A DNA stretch of 49,210 bases from an uncultured Sulfurovum sp. Lineage in GTDB: Bacteria > Campylobacterota > Campylobacteria > Campylobacterales > Sulfurovaceae. The notes under the pieces were generated by a model that worked only from the letters and a program-made list of their open reading frames with translations, searched no databases and was not told the DNA's origin. Position numbers and translations under genes: made by a program. Shown in pieces: positions 9,455 to 17,425 of the stretch. The DNA lies in contig CACVAS010000011.1 in the NCBI GenBank assembly GCA_902727855.1, positions 1-49,210 on the forward strand, in the 5' to 3' direction. Positions within the stretch are counted from its first letter, which is position 1. Each line of letters begins with the position of its first letter.

Positions 9455-12400
9455 TTATATTGCGGGCAGCAATTCTATATTATTCCCGGTCTCCAAAGGA
9501 CTAGAGATGCTAATGCCTGTCTCAAGATAGTGCAACAAATACTCCTTCTTTTCATCGATAGCCTTCTTTCCGTACTCATTAACAATCTGCTGAATTCCCT
9601 CATATGCAACCCTCTCTGCAAAGCCATAATCTTTTCTATATATAGCTGACTGCATTAACTTATGGGACATTTTAGCTATTCGATTGCCTGTTTCAATATC
9701 ATTAATTTGCAATGTATTTGCATCCACTAGCAACTCCATCATTGATTCTTCCATTGAGCACGTTCCCATGGAATATAGGTCTTTGCTTGTTCTCTCAACT
9801 AGAGATGCAGGAAGGTTTTTGGTGGCACTGTAGCCCAATACATTCATCTTTTCATTGATCATCTCAAGCACGTCAAACCACGCTGCCATTTCTACAATTT
9901 TTTGCTGATGGGCATCTTTCATTTCTTCCCTGGAAATATTAACTCCGTCACGAGCATCTAAAGCTACCTTTTGTGAGATCAAAGCAATAGCCTCTAAACA
10001 TTCGTTAAGCTCATAAATCACACCTTTTATGTGCATAGGAGAAAACAGATTAAATGGACACAAAGCACAACACCCATTTGTGCCTGGAGGACACTGTTTA
10101 TTGTTGGTGCATACGCCATGTTTTTCAGGCACCCATAAAGAAGGGTGCAACTTGGTCCCTTGAGCCAATCCATCTTCCACCATTTTTGTTTCACCATTGT
10201 GCAGAATCTCTCTAGGAGCAGCCATAAAGTGATTATCTAAAAGTATCTGCTCTATTTCCTTCGGGTTTTCATTTTCGATAAAAGGCATCACTTTCTTGTG
10301 TATAAATTTACTTCCCGCACCAACTGGCTCATTGATACTGGCTTTTATTTCATACTCAACAATATCCTCATTTGCATGAAAATACACTCTCGCTGTTGTA
10401 TTGATATCTGCGTGTCCAGCGATTAGCCTAACATAGACCAGCGGTAACTGTGCACCCAACGAAGAGATACCTGCGTGTCGCATGTTGTGTACCCCTCCAG
10501 CTACAGAAAAATTTGCTGCATAGGACGCCAACGACACACCATCAAGCACCTCTTCACTCTCAGGCAGCTTCTTGTTGCCAGATGGTTTCACAGTGACCAG
10601 CTTTATTTTTGCCAAGTCATTTTTTCTTCTCTTTCTGTCCTGATCTTCAATAAAGTGATCAAATGTGCCTTTATGCGTTTCCGATTTCACTATCATTTCT
10701 GTTTTCAACATGGTTTTAATATGATACCCATCTATCCAGTTGTCAGCGATCACAGCATTGTCTTTGTGGTGCGGGAAAAGGGGCATAATTTTTTCATATT
10801 GCCCACTTGTTGACTCATATGAAATTGGAGTCATGCCTGAATATGCATTCTTAATATAATCAACATACTTTTTAAGGAGTTCAAGTTCTTCCGTGGCAAA
10901 AAGATATCTCAATAAATTTATTGAGATATCACTCTCTTTTGAGTCTCTATTTTTGTCAGTATTAAAATGGATATGTGTCAGGTCACCATCTTCATCGAAA
11001 CGCAAGAATGAATTCACATCAAGCTGCCTCACATTTCCTTTTCTTCTGGTTGTTTTAATGATTAGCCAATTGCACATAACGGGGATTGGAGAAAAATCAT
11101 GTAGCCACCAGCTAAGATCCAACTGATCTCCTTCTGGGGTTGTTTTTATAAACGGATATTCGTCTGCACGTGGTGGATTATAGATGGCTACATGTTGAAG
11201 TATTTTGTATGCCTCGGCATTTATGCCCTCTCTAATTAGAGTTTTAGTTTTAGTTCTTTTATTGCTGACTCTCCATGAACGAGAATAGAGACCTTTGTAT
11301 TCATCATCGGCAATATTATCAAACAGGACAAACATCTTCGTTGTAAAATCTACATATTGAGCAGCAGACAAATTTTCCTTTGCCCATGTAGCAAAAGAAT
11401 TAGCTACATCTGACACAATAACAGTATTCAGAACTGCTACCATTTCTTTTCTGTTTAGCTTTTCTTCAAATGTGTCCAAAAACCTCATAAGCACAAACAC
11501 TTGAGATAGGTATTGTTTTATATATCCATTACTCTTCCTATTTTCATGCTCCCTACGAACAACATCAATCATTTCACTTAAGAGCTTTTTATAGTTTTTA
11601 AGTGTGCTGTTATTAAGTTCTGAAGCCTGTCTAATCTGAAGTACTTCATTATTAAAATCAAATTCTTTTTTCTTTTTGATCGCAGCTTTATTTCCCAGAT
11701 TGCGAAGAAGTATAAACACAAGCGTTTCAAGAATAATTGTTCCTGAAATTGCCTCATGAGAACTGTGCTCCAAATAAGCGTAAAGATCTTTTGAAGAAAT
11801 TTCCGACAGGTCGCAACCTTCCAATACAGATGCAGCAAACTTCAATGCGAGCAGATCCACATTCTTTTGATTCATTTTTTCGTGTTCTGCTTTAGGTATA
11901 TCATCCATCTTAAGTATAGTCCTAAATCCACTCATCACAACATGATCACCCACAATTACTCTAGCAGTATCAGATACCGAATGGGCGCCAGTAAATATTA
12001 TAAATTTAGGCTGTAATAGTGCATATTTTTTTCTATTCAAGTACATAAAAAATCCTATGCATCTGGCGTGGATAGAGTGATACATTTTAGTAAGAGAGCT
12101 TTTTGATTGCTTCGAGCCAAATTGACACATAGCCAATACCCCTTCATATCCCACTTCTTTCAGGAACCAAACAGATTCACTATCCAGAAGATACGCCTTT
12201 TCATATGAAGGATTAAGGTAAAAGAGAGAGTCCAATTTGTCATCCCAATCATCTGGTATTTTTGTCTTTGAAACATGGCCTGAAATGTTATTTTTGATAG
12301 AATAAAGAGTATATTCTTTCCACAGTTTCATCAGTGTTTTATTGTTGTTAATGCGCTTGTCAAGCATCACATTTCCATCTAAAGAATTATTGATCATTGG

Positions 12401-14365
12401 CAACGTGTCAACATATTCGGCCTTCACAAATCCATGGTTCACAAATGCCGTACTCAACCTTAATCTTTTTTGAATAGAATCTTTTCTATCGACATTTTCC
12501 CCTAAATGCATCAATGCCTCAACAATGCTTTCTTCACTTAGATAAATACCTATGACAAACAATTCAAGCTTCAACTCCAGCATCGAGTAATCATCCCGCT
12601 CTTCAGACATTAATCTTATTACACTCTCTTTAACAAGTCCTATCTTTTCCTCTTGACTAAAATCTTTAACGATATCAATAGTCAGTGGCCTGTAGTCATC
12701 TTTATTGTCTAATGGCCTAATATGCTTAGAAAAAAATTCTTTTGATATATCTGAAAGCAATTCGCCTCTTTCCAAAAGCACTCCTTGGGATTTACATTCT
12801 TCTATGGCCATTGCAATATTTTTGCTAACCCCTATCTTAAGTTCAGGAAAAACATATCCTAGGCCCTCTAGTTTTTCTCTATTTTTACAGATAAATGGCG
12901 TGCTAACACCAATAAATCTCGACAGTTCAACAGGTGCAGCAAACTCCATGCTGCCATCATTTTCACCTTTTTTGATACGCTTTAGTCCGTCTTTCGCCCT
13001 CTCATCAAAGGATATAGCATGCCTAGGTTCAGGAAATACAAAACCTGCATCTTTTAACTTTTTCTCGTACCTATAGAGACTCTGATTCGAAATACATAAA
13101 AAATTTGCAAGAGCAGTGGATGAAGTGAACTCCATGCTACCATCATTCTCACCATTTTTGATGCGCTTTAGCCCATCATCCAATCTATCCTCAACAGGAA
13201 TAGTTTGTCTAGGGTCTGGAAATATAAAACCTACATCTCTCAATTTTTTCTTGTTTGCTAATAAAATTTTAGAACTGATGCCAAGAAAGCTACTTAACAC
13301 ATAAGGTGTAGCAAACTCCATACTGCCATTATTTTCACCTTTTTTGATACGCTTTAGCCCATCATCCAATCTGTCCTTAAAGGGAATTAATTCTTTGGGG
13401 GTAGGGAACTTAAACCCTTTATCTTTCAACTTTTTCAAGTATTCATAGGCAGTCCCACTTTTTGCACCTAGAAATTTGCCTAAAGCAGAGGCCGAGGCAA
13501 ACTCCATACTACCATCATTCTCGCCATTTTTGATGCGCTTTAGGCCATCTTCCACTCTCTCGTCAAGGGATATGGTTTCCTTAGGGTCAGGAAACTTAAA
13601 TCCTACATCTTTTAATCTTTTCTCGTTCATTAAAAACACCTGATTAGAAGTGCCAAGAAATCTATTTAAAGCCGTAGGCGTAGCAAACTCCATGCTTCCT
13701 TCATTCTCGCCATTTTTGATGCGCTTTAGTGCGTCTTCCATCCTAGTTTCAAAAGAAATATTTTCCCTTGGAACAGGAAATATAAAACCTACATCTTTCA
13801 ACCTTTGCATACTTTTATAGGTAGGTTCATAATATGTGCCCAAAAACTGACGCAGTTTCTTTAGCGAAGAAAATTTCATGCTACCATTGTTTTCGCCTTT
13901 TTTGATACGCTTTAGTCCATCTTTTAGTCTCTCGTCAAAGGATATGGTTTCCCTAGGTTCAGGAAATACAAAACCTGCACCTTTCAACTTTTGCTCGTAT
14001 TTATAGGTGCTTTCATTGCAGATAAATAAAAATTTTGAAAGAGCCGTAGGTGTAGCAAACTCCATGCTTCCACCATTCTCACCATTTTTAATACGCTTTT
14101 TCCCGTCTTGTATTTTATCCTCCAAAGAGATTGTTTGCTTTGGCTCAGGAAATATAAAGCCTGCATCCTTCAGTCTGTCTACATATTCATGCATAGTACC
14201 ATTTTTAATACCTAAGAATTTCGCCAAATCAGTAAATGTGTCAAACTCCATACTGCCGTCATTCTCGCCGCCCTTAATGTATTTTATTTTATTTTGCATT
14301 TTTACTTCAAAACGATTAGCCTGCTCTGATACTTTTATTTTTTGTTCGAGTGTTTTTTTAGCCAT
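9455..14365 (-). CDS. Giant tyrosine recombinase with eight tandem HTH-like modules, GmtZ/VPA1269-like
   Basis: Starting at the ATG at 14365 (AAAGGGA six bases upstream, 8-nt overlap with the preceding gene), the protein has 1636 residues. A longer frame opens with TTG at 14386. Residues 28-523 are eight head-to-tail copies of a 62-residue unit with a conserved frame (KRIKxGENxGSMEF...FLG...LKDxGFxFPxP) and a variable core, looking like HTH modules. A long middle region follows. The recombinase domain carries a likely Arg I in GNVRQLDV, H1293-x-x-R1296 in HNMRHAG, G1317-H1318, and the nucleophile Y1328 in TTARVYFH. The C-terminal part has a Cys cluster (CTNNKQCPPGTNGCCALC) that probably binds a metal. 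Length, partner genes and Cys cluster suggest the large integrase of GMT or Tn554-like trios; the name GmtZ is from memory and not verified. It is the last gene of the leftward operon. Confidence 0.8.
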   Translation of the reverse strand: MAKKTLEQKIKVSEQANRFEVKMQNKIKYIKGGENDGSMEFDTFTDLAKFLGIKNGTMHEYVDRLKDAGFIFPEPKQTISLEDKIQDGKKRIKNGENGGSMEFATPTALSKFLFICNESTYKYEQKLKGAGFVFPEPRETISFDERLKDGLKRIKKGENNGSMKFSSLKKLRQFLGTYYEPTYKSMQRLKDVGFIFPVPRENISFETRMEDALKRIKNGENEGSMEFATPTALNRFLGTSNQVFLMNEKRLKDVGFKFPDPKETISLDERVEDGLKRIKNGENDGSMEFASASALGKFLGAKSGTAYEYLKKLKDKGFKFPTPKELIPFKDRLDDGLKRIKKGENNGSMEFATPYVLSSFLGISSKILLANKKKLRDVGFIFPDPRQTIPVEDRLDDGLKRIKNGENDGSMEFTSSTALANFLCISNQSLYRYEKKLKDAGFVFPEPRHAISFDERAKDGLKRIKKGENDGSMEFAAPVELSRFIGVSTPFICKNREKLEGLGYVFPELKIGVSKNIAMAIEECKSQGVLLERGELLSDISKEFFSKHIRPLDNKDDYRPLTIDIVKDFSQEEKIGLVKESVIRLMSEERDDYSMLELKLELFVIGIYLSEESIVEALMHLGENVDRKDSIQKRLRLSTAFVNHGFVKAEYVDTLPMINNSLDGNVMLDKRINNNKTLMKLWKEYTLYSIKNNISGHVSKTKIPDDWDDKLDSLFYLNPSYEKAYLLDSESVWFLKEVGYEGVLAMCQFGSKQSKSSLTKMYHSIHARCIGFFMYLNRKKYALLQPKFIIFTGAHSVSDTARVIVGDHVVMSGFRTILKMDDIPKAEHEKMNQKNVDLLALKFAASVLEGCDLSEISSKDLYAYLEHSSHEAISGTIILETLVFILLRNLGNKAAIKKKKEFDFNNEVLQIRQASELNNSTLKNYKKLLSEMIDVVRREHENRKSNGYIKQYLSQVFVLMRFLDTFEEKLNRKEMVAVLNTVIVSDVANSFATWAKENLSAAQYVDFTTKMFVLFDNIADDEYKGLYSRSWRVSNKRTKTKTLIREGINAEAYKILQHVAIYNPPRADEYPFIKTTPEGDQLDLSWWLHDFSPIPVMCNWLIIKTTRRKGNVRQLDVNSFLRFDEDGDLTHIHFNTDKNRDSKESDISINLLRYLFATEELELLKKYVDYIKNAYSGMTPISYESTSGQYEKIMPLFPHHKDNAVIADNWIDGYHIKTMLKTEMIVKSETHKGTFDHFIEDQDRKRRKNDLAKIKLVTVKPSGNKKLPESEEVLDGVSLASYAANFSVAGGVHNMRHAGISSLGAQLPLVYVRLIAGHADINTTARVYFHANEDIVEYEIKASINEPVGAGSKFIHKKVMPFIENENPKEIEQILLDNHFMAAPREILHNGETKMVEDGLAQGTKLHPSLWVPEKHGVCTNNKQCPPGTNGCCALCPFNLFSPMHIKGVIYELNECLEAIALISQKVALDARDGVNISREEMKDAHQQKIVEMAAWFDVLEMINEKMNVLGYSATKNLPASLVERTSKDLYSMGTCSMEESMMELLVDANTLQINDIETGNRIAKMSHKLMQSAIYRKDYGFAERVAYEGIQQIVNEYGKKAIDEKKEYLLHYLETGISISSPLETGNNIELLPAI
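12797..14284 (-). repeat. Eight tandem 186-bp coding repeats
   Basis: Eight units of exactly 186 bp (62 codons) without spacers lie inside the large recombinase gene. Near-identical DNA blocks recur at this spacing; for example the stretch encoding NGENxGSMEFATPTAL occurs at about 14062 and again at about 13690, two units apart. Framework codons are highly conserved, whereas unit positions 25-34 differ in almost every copy. The eighth unit is the most degenerate. Such an array can expand or shrink by recombination between units. Confidence 0.9.
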
Positions 14366-15065
14366 AAATAATCCCTTTGCCAACAATCACTATCTTTCCA
14401 TACTTATCGACGTCAAAGTTCACATTGAGAGCCTTCAAATCATTTACATCGCAAAGCAATTTTGTGCCTTCATAACCCTGATAAAAGACCTGCGAAGGAA
14501 CATGCCCTTTCCCTTTTTCAATATAAAACAGCTCGTTTTCGCTATTAAGCAACAATAGTTTTTCCAAGACAGCAATAAGTTTTTTGTCAACACTAATAGG
14601 CTCGCTCACCAACTCACCATTGTCCTCCAATGTCTTTTTTATTCCTGCTTGCCTAACAATACTTTCAAGTCCATTCACTGTTTTGGCAAGACTCTCTTTT
14701 TCATACAAGAGCCTGTCTATTTCTATTTTAAGCTCAGCAACTGAGGGTTCTCTGCCTTCAAATGAAAGACTACTGTCTTCAAGCAAACGGTTTGCTCGAT
14801 TACTCTTGGCTTTATTTATCAATATTTTGTATGTATCACTTTTTGAAATAGTGCTTGGATCCTTAAAGACTATACCCTGAATATGCTCTTCAGGAAGTGC
14901 ATACTCTTGTATGGCATCCGTCACCTGTCCCTGTGAGAAGTTGATTTTTTTATATGTTTTGCCGTTCAAGTCTATTGGTTCTTCTGCATACACCAATAAA
15001 TCCAAAACTCTCTCTAGCATCTCTGCGGTTTTTTCTTCTTTTACCTTAGTGTAGTGTTCGCTCAT
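14358..15065 (-). CDS. Small accessory protein of the recombinase module, possible GmtX equivalent
   Basis: A 235-residue cytoplasmic protein with AAAAGGAAT before its ATG. The N-terminal 100 residues could form a winged-helix-like fold. Residues about 120-160 (ELKIEIDRLLYEKESLAKTV) are a predicted coiled coil, and the C-terminal third is mixed alpha/beta. No catalytic motif is seen. It overlaps the giant recombinase start by 8 nt (ATGGCTAA), so the two are probably translationally coupled. A small coiled-coil partner fits TnpC of Tn554-type elements or GmtX of GMT elements by position; sequence homology is not shown here. Confidence 0.6.
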   Translation of the reverse strand: MSEHYTKVKEEKTAEMLERVLDLLVYAEEPIDLNGKTYKKINFSQGQVTDAIQEYALPEEHIQGIVFKDPSTISKSDTYKILINKAKSNRANRLLEDSSLSFEGREPSVAELKIEIDRLLYEKESLAKTVNGLESIVRQAGIKKTLEDNGELVSEPISVDKKLIAVLEKLLLLNSENELFYIEKGKGHVPSQVFYQGYEGTKLLCDVNDLKALNVNFDVDKYGKIVIVGKGIIYG

Positions 15066-15217
15066 AGTTATTCCTTTTAGCTTTTACTAGTTTTCCAGCA
15101 CTCTATAACTCATGACACAACCTTACAATAGAGTAGAGAAATATGGAAAACATATGTCAAATTGTCATACTTTTTAGATAAAATTGTTGCAATACATATT
15201 TCCCTGTCTTTGTTTAG

Positions 15218-15661
15218 CTATTGTAGTAACCTGCTGATCAGGTCGCCATATCCCCAAATCAGGGTACCTAGTGCGATAACATAAAATTCTATATTTTGAA
15301 ATCGCCTTTCTGTAAGAATGCCCACCTCATTAAATTTTCCTTCAATTTCTTTTCCAAACTTATTCTTCTGTTCTTCGGTTAAATCTTCATTATTGCGCAA
15401 ATGTTCTTTGTAGCCAGAAAGCACGGTGTCCAAGGCATCATTTATGCTGCCTTTATAGTCTATCCACACAATAAGGACACCAAAAATGACCACCAGCGCT
15501 CCACTTCTTGAAAACCACATCCAGTCAGAAGAAACTATACTTGGAGCCATTCCTGCCAAAACAAGTATCCCCAACAAAATAACAAAAATCGTACTGTGGC
15601 GCTGGATGCCTTTTATTTTGTTTGTTGCCGCAAGCAGGATAGATTGCATTAAGCCTTTCAT
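15218..15661 (-). CDS. Small integral membrane protein within the recombinase operon, unknown function
   Basis: A 147-residue protein preceded by AAGGAGAAG directly before its ATG. It has two adjoining hydrophobic helices (FVILLGILVLAGMAPSIV and ALVVIFGVLIVWID), a charged amphipathic middle (SGYKEHLRNNEDLTEEQKNK) and a third C-terminal hydrophobic segment (FYVIALGTLIWGYG). No enzyme motif is visible. It sits between the two recombinase-side genes on the same strand, with about 150 bp gaps on both sides. It is not a usual trio member, so it may be cargo or a helper. I do not recognise the family. Confidence 0.6.
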   Translation of the reverse strand: MKGLMQSILLAATNKIKGIQRHSTIFVILLGILVLAGMAPSIVSSDWMWFSRSGALVVIFGVLIVWIDYKGSINDALDTVLSGYKEHLRNNEDLTEEQKNKFGKEIEGKFNEVGILTERRFQNIEFYVIALGTLIWGYGDLISRLLQ

Positions 15662-15824
15662 TTCTTCTCCTTGTTTAAAATTTTAATATCATTGTGATCA
15701 ACCCTGATCATTTATATTCCACCTTTCTTTTTTGGTATGCTGGCAGCCTATCGAAGATCTGTCGATATTGATCTCGACTTCCCGCAATTATCACCTGACT
15801 TGTAGCCCAGTGGTGTTCTAGTCA

Positions 15825-17309
15825 TCAACTTATCTCCTTATAATGATCTATGTCTGCTGTTCTTAGTTCAACAATTGCTTTTTTTATCTTTTCAGACTGC
15901 TCATGTTTCTCTTGAATCTTCATCTGTATATAACTATCTACAGCAAAGTCGGCATTAAAATAAATATCTGTTGATGCCGTACTCTCATGCCCCATCTTCT
16001 TTGCACAAAACTCTTTATATAGCTCAATAGTGTTTTTAATTTCAAGATTAGGCATACGTGTAGTGTGATCCCTGTTTAGTTTATCGCTATTCATATAAGC
16101 CATATTTGCTATAAACTGCCCAAACATATGCCTTAATGAGTGATATTTTCTCTTTAAATTCAGTCGCTTTGCATGTGTTGGATATTTTTCTTTTAGCTTC
16201 TTAATGTCTCTATTGAATTTATCAGTAGCATTTGAAGGAAGCCATATGTTATCTTTGTTTTCACTTCTTGTCTGAAAAACCATAGGATAGTCATCTTTTA
16301 TCTTATTGCGATATCTAGCATATGTTTCAAAGAACATTTCTCGGTATTCATCTCTAATAAAAAACATGTCTTGTTTTGCTGTTCGCATAATGGGTATTGG
16401 ATACTTGAACTGTACATTCAAGTACTTTCCTGCATGAAAATTGATCTTATAGCCTGCCAACAATTTACTTCTTGGCTCTTGTCCAAAAAGTGCGTCCCCT
16501 TGTTGGTTCAATGGAGTTCTATCAGAACGAGGATCCACAAGGTATACTCTCTTATTATGCATATCTATATCAAACTTTGTTAGCGACAGTGCTTGTCCAA
16601 GGCGAGCTGAAGTAGCACCACAAAGTAAATACAACAACCTGCTTCGATCATCTGCTATGTCTAATAGTTCATCATAAAGATCAAACGGGAAGACCTGGTT
16701 CCTATACAGATGATCTTTACCATAACTTTTTTTATGTTTTTTGAATTCACTGAATATAGTTACTCTTTCAGCCAGGCTCTCTCTTGCCAGCCCTCTTGCT
16801 TTTAGACCATACCCGCTACCTTTGCTATGCTTTGCCTTAGTGTCAAGCGCTTTATAATCTCTAGCTCCAGAAAATATTAACAACTCTTCGTTATGGGAAA
16901 GTTCATACAATGGGTTAATATCTTTGTCATACAAGTACTTAAAGTAGCTTTCAAGAAATCCAAACTCTTGTCCCGTATTTGCAACAGGTTTGCTTATAAA
17001 ATAGTCCCCTTGGCTCTTAGCTTGAGGCCCATAACAGTTCATCTTAACGCGGAAACCTTTTTTGAGCGCATCTTCATACTCGCTCAACCAATCCCTAAAA
17101 GTAAAATCAAGCCAAATGCGTGAAGAATCATTTGGGAAAAAGAGAGAGTAAATCCAATAACGATGAATGGCTGTAATATATTTCTTGACAGTATTGTGAG
17201 TTTTAGTACGATATAAAAACTCTGAAAAGTAAGGGATAAAAGGGTCATAAAATTCAATCCCTTCTTTTTCTGCATAAAAATAACATTTATTCTCTATAAA
17301 TCTATACAA
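15825..17309 (-). CDS. Tyrosine recombinase, GmtY-like, first gene of the integration module
   Basis: A 494-residue site-specific recombinase with an N-terminal SAM-like core-binding region (about 20-150) and a C-terminal catalytic domain. Catalytic positions visible are R236 in TSARLGQAL, H390-x-x-R393 in YHSLRHMFG, the His in MGHESTAS and the nucleophile Y450 in STDIYFNAD. The start is a TTG at 17309 with AAAAAAGG upstream; no ATG occurs until about residue 90. It has a strong consensus promoter at 17352-17381 and probably leads a leftward operon through the small proteins to the giant recombinase. It lies within about 140 bp of the truncated end of mutS7 copy 2, the usual position of an integrase next to its attachment site. 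Confidence 0.85.
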   Translation of the reverse strand: MYRFIENKCYFYAEKEGIEFYDPFIPYFSEFLYRTKTHNTVKKYITAIHRYWIYSLFFPNDSSRIWLDFTFRDWLSEYEDALKKGFRVKMNCYGPQAKSQGDYFISKPVANTGQEFGFLESYFKYLYDKDINPLYELSHNEELLIFSGARDYKALDTKAKHSKGSGYGLKARGLARESLAERVTIFSEFKKHKKSYGKDHLYRNQVFPFDLYDELLDIADDRSRLLYLLCGATSARLGQALSLTKFDIDMHNKRVYLVDPRSDRTPLNQQGDALFGQEPRSKLLAGYKINFHAGKYLNVQFKYPIPIMRTAKQDMFFIRDEYREMFFETYARYRNKIKDDYPMVFQTRSENKDNIWLPSNATDKFNRDIKKLKEKYPTHAKRLNLKRKYHSLRHMFGQFIANMAYMNSDKLNRDHTTRMPNLEIKNTIELYKEFCAKKMGHESTASTDIYFNADFAVDSYIQMKIQEKHEQSEKIKKAIVELRTADIDHYKEIS

Positions 17310-17324
17310 ACTTTACCTTTTTTA

Positions 17325-17425
17325 TTCACTTCATTCAATAGAATTTAATTTATTATATTGTAAAATTTAGTAATATGTCAATACAAAACGAAGCAATTTA
17401 TCACTTTCATTCAATAAATTCTAAT
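17325..17425. repeat. Pair of imperfect direct repeats beside the integrase gene
   Basis: TTCACTTCATTCAATA begins at 17325 and continues GAATTTAAT. TCACTTTCATTCAATAAATT begins at 17401 and continues CTAAT. Allowing small indels they agree over about 25 bases, are about 75 bp apart and flank the promoter of the recombinase operon. They are candidates for recombinase arm or core binding sites, or for autoregulatory operators. Confidence 0.45.
17352..17381 (-). promoter_or_regulatory. Consensus sigma-70 promoter of the recombinase operon
   Basis: On the minus strand TTGACA (17376-17381) and TATAAT (17352-17357) are separated by 18 bases, with both hexamers perfect. Transcription would begin near 17344, giving a leader of about 35 bases before the TTG start at 17309. 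The -35 box overlaps the ATG at 17375 that opens the mutS7 copy 2 frame, which indicates that this part of that frame is element DNA. Confidence 0.7.

Noticed and set aside
10475..10813. Long open frames antisense to the giant recombinase (also at 12705-13076 and 14007-14558)
   Set aside because: They follow the coding bias and repeats of the true gene on the other strand, and their products are low in complexity and match no family.
12797..14284. CRISPR-like regular repeats
   Set aside because: The 186-bp units are contiguous, coding, in frame and have no unique spacers; no cas genes are nearby.
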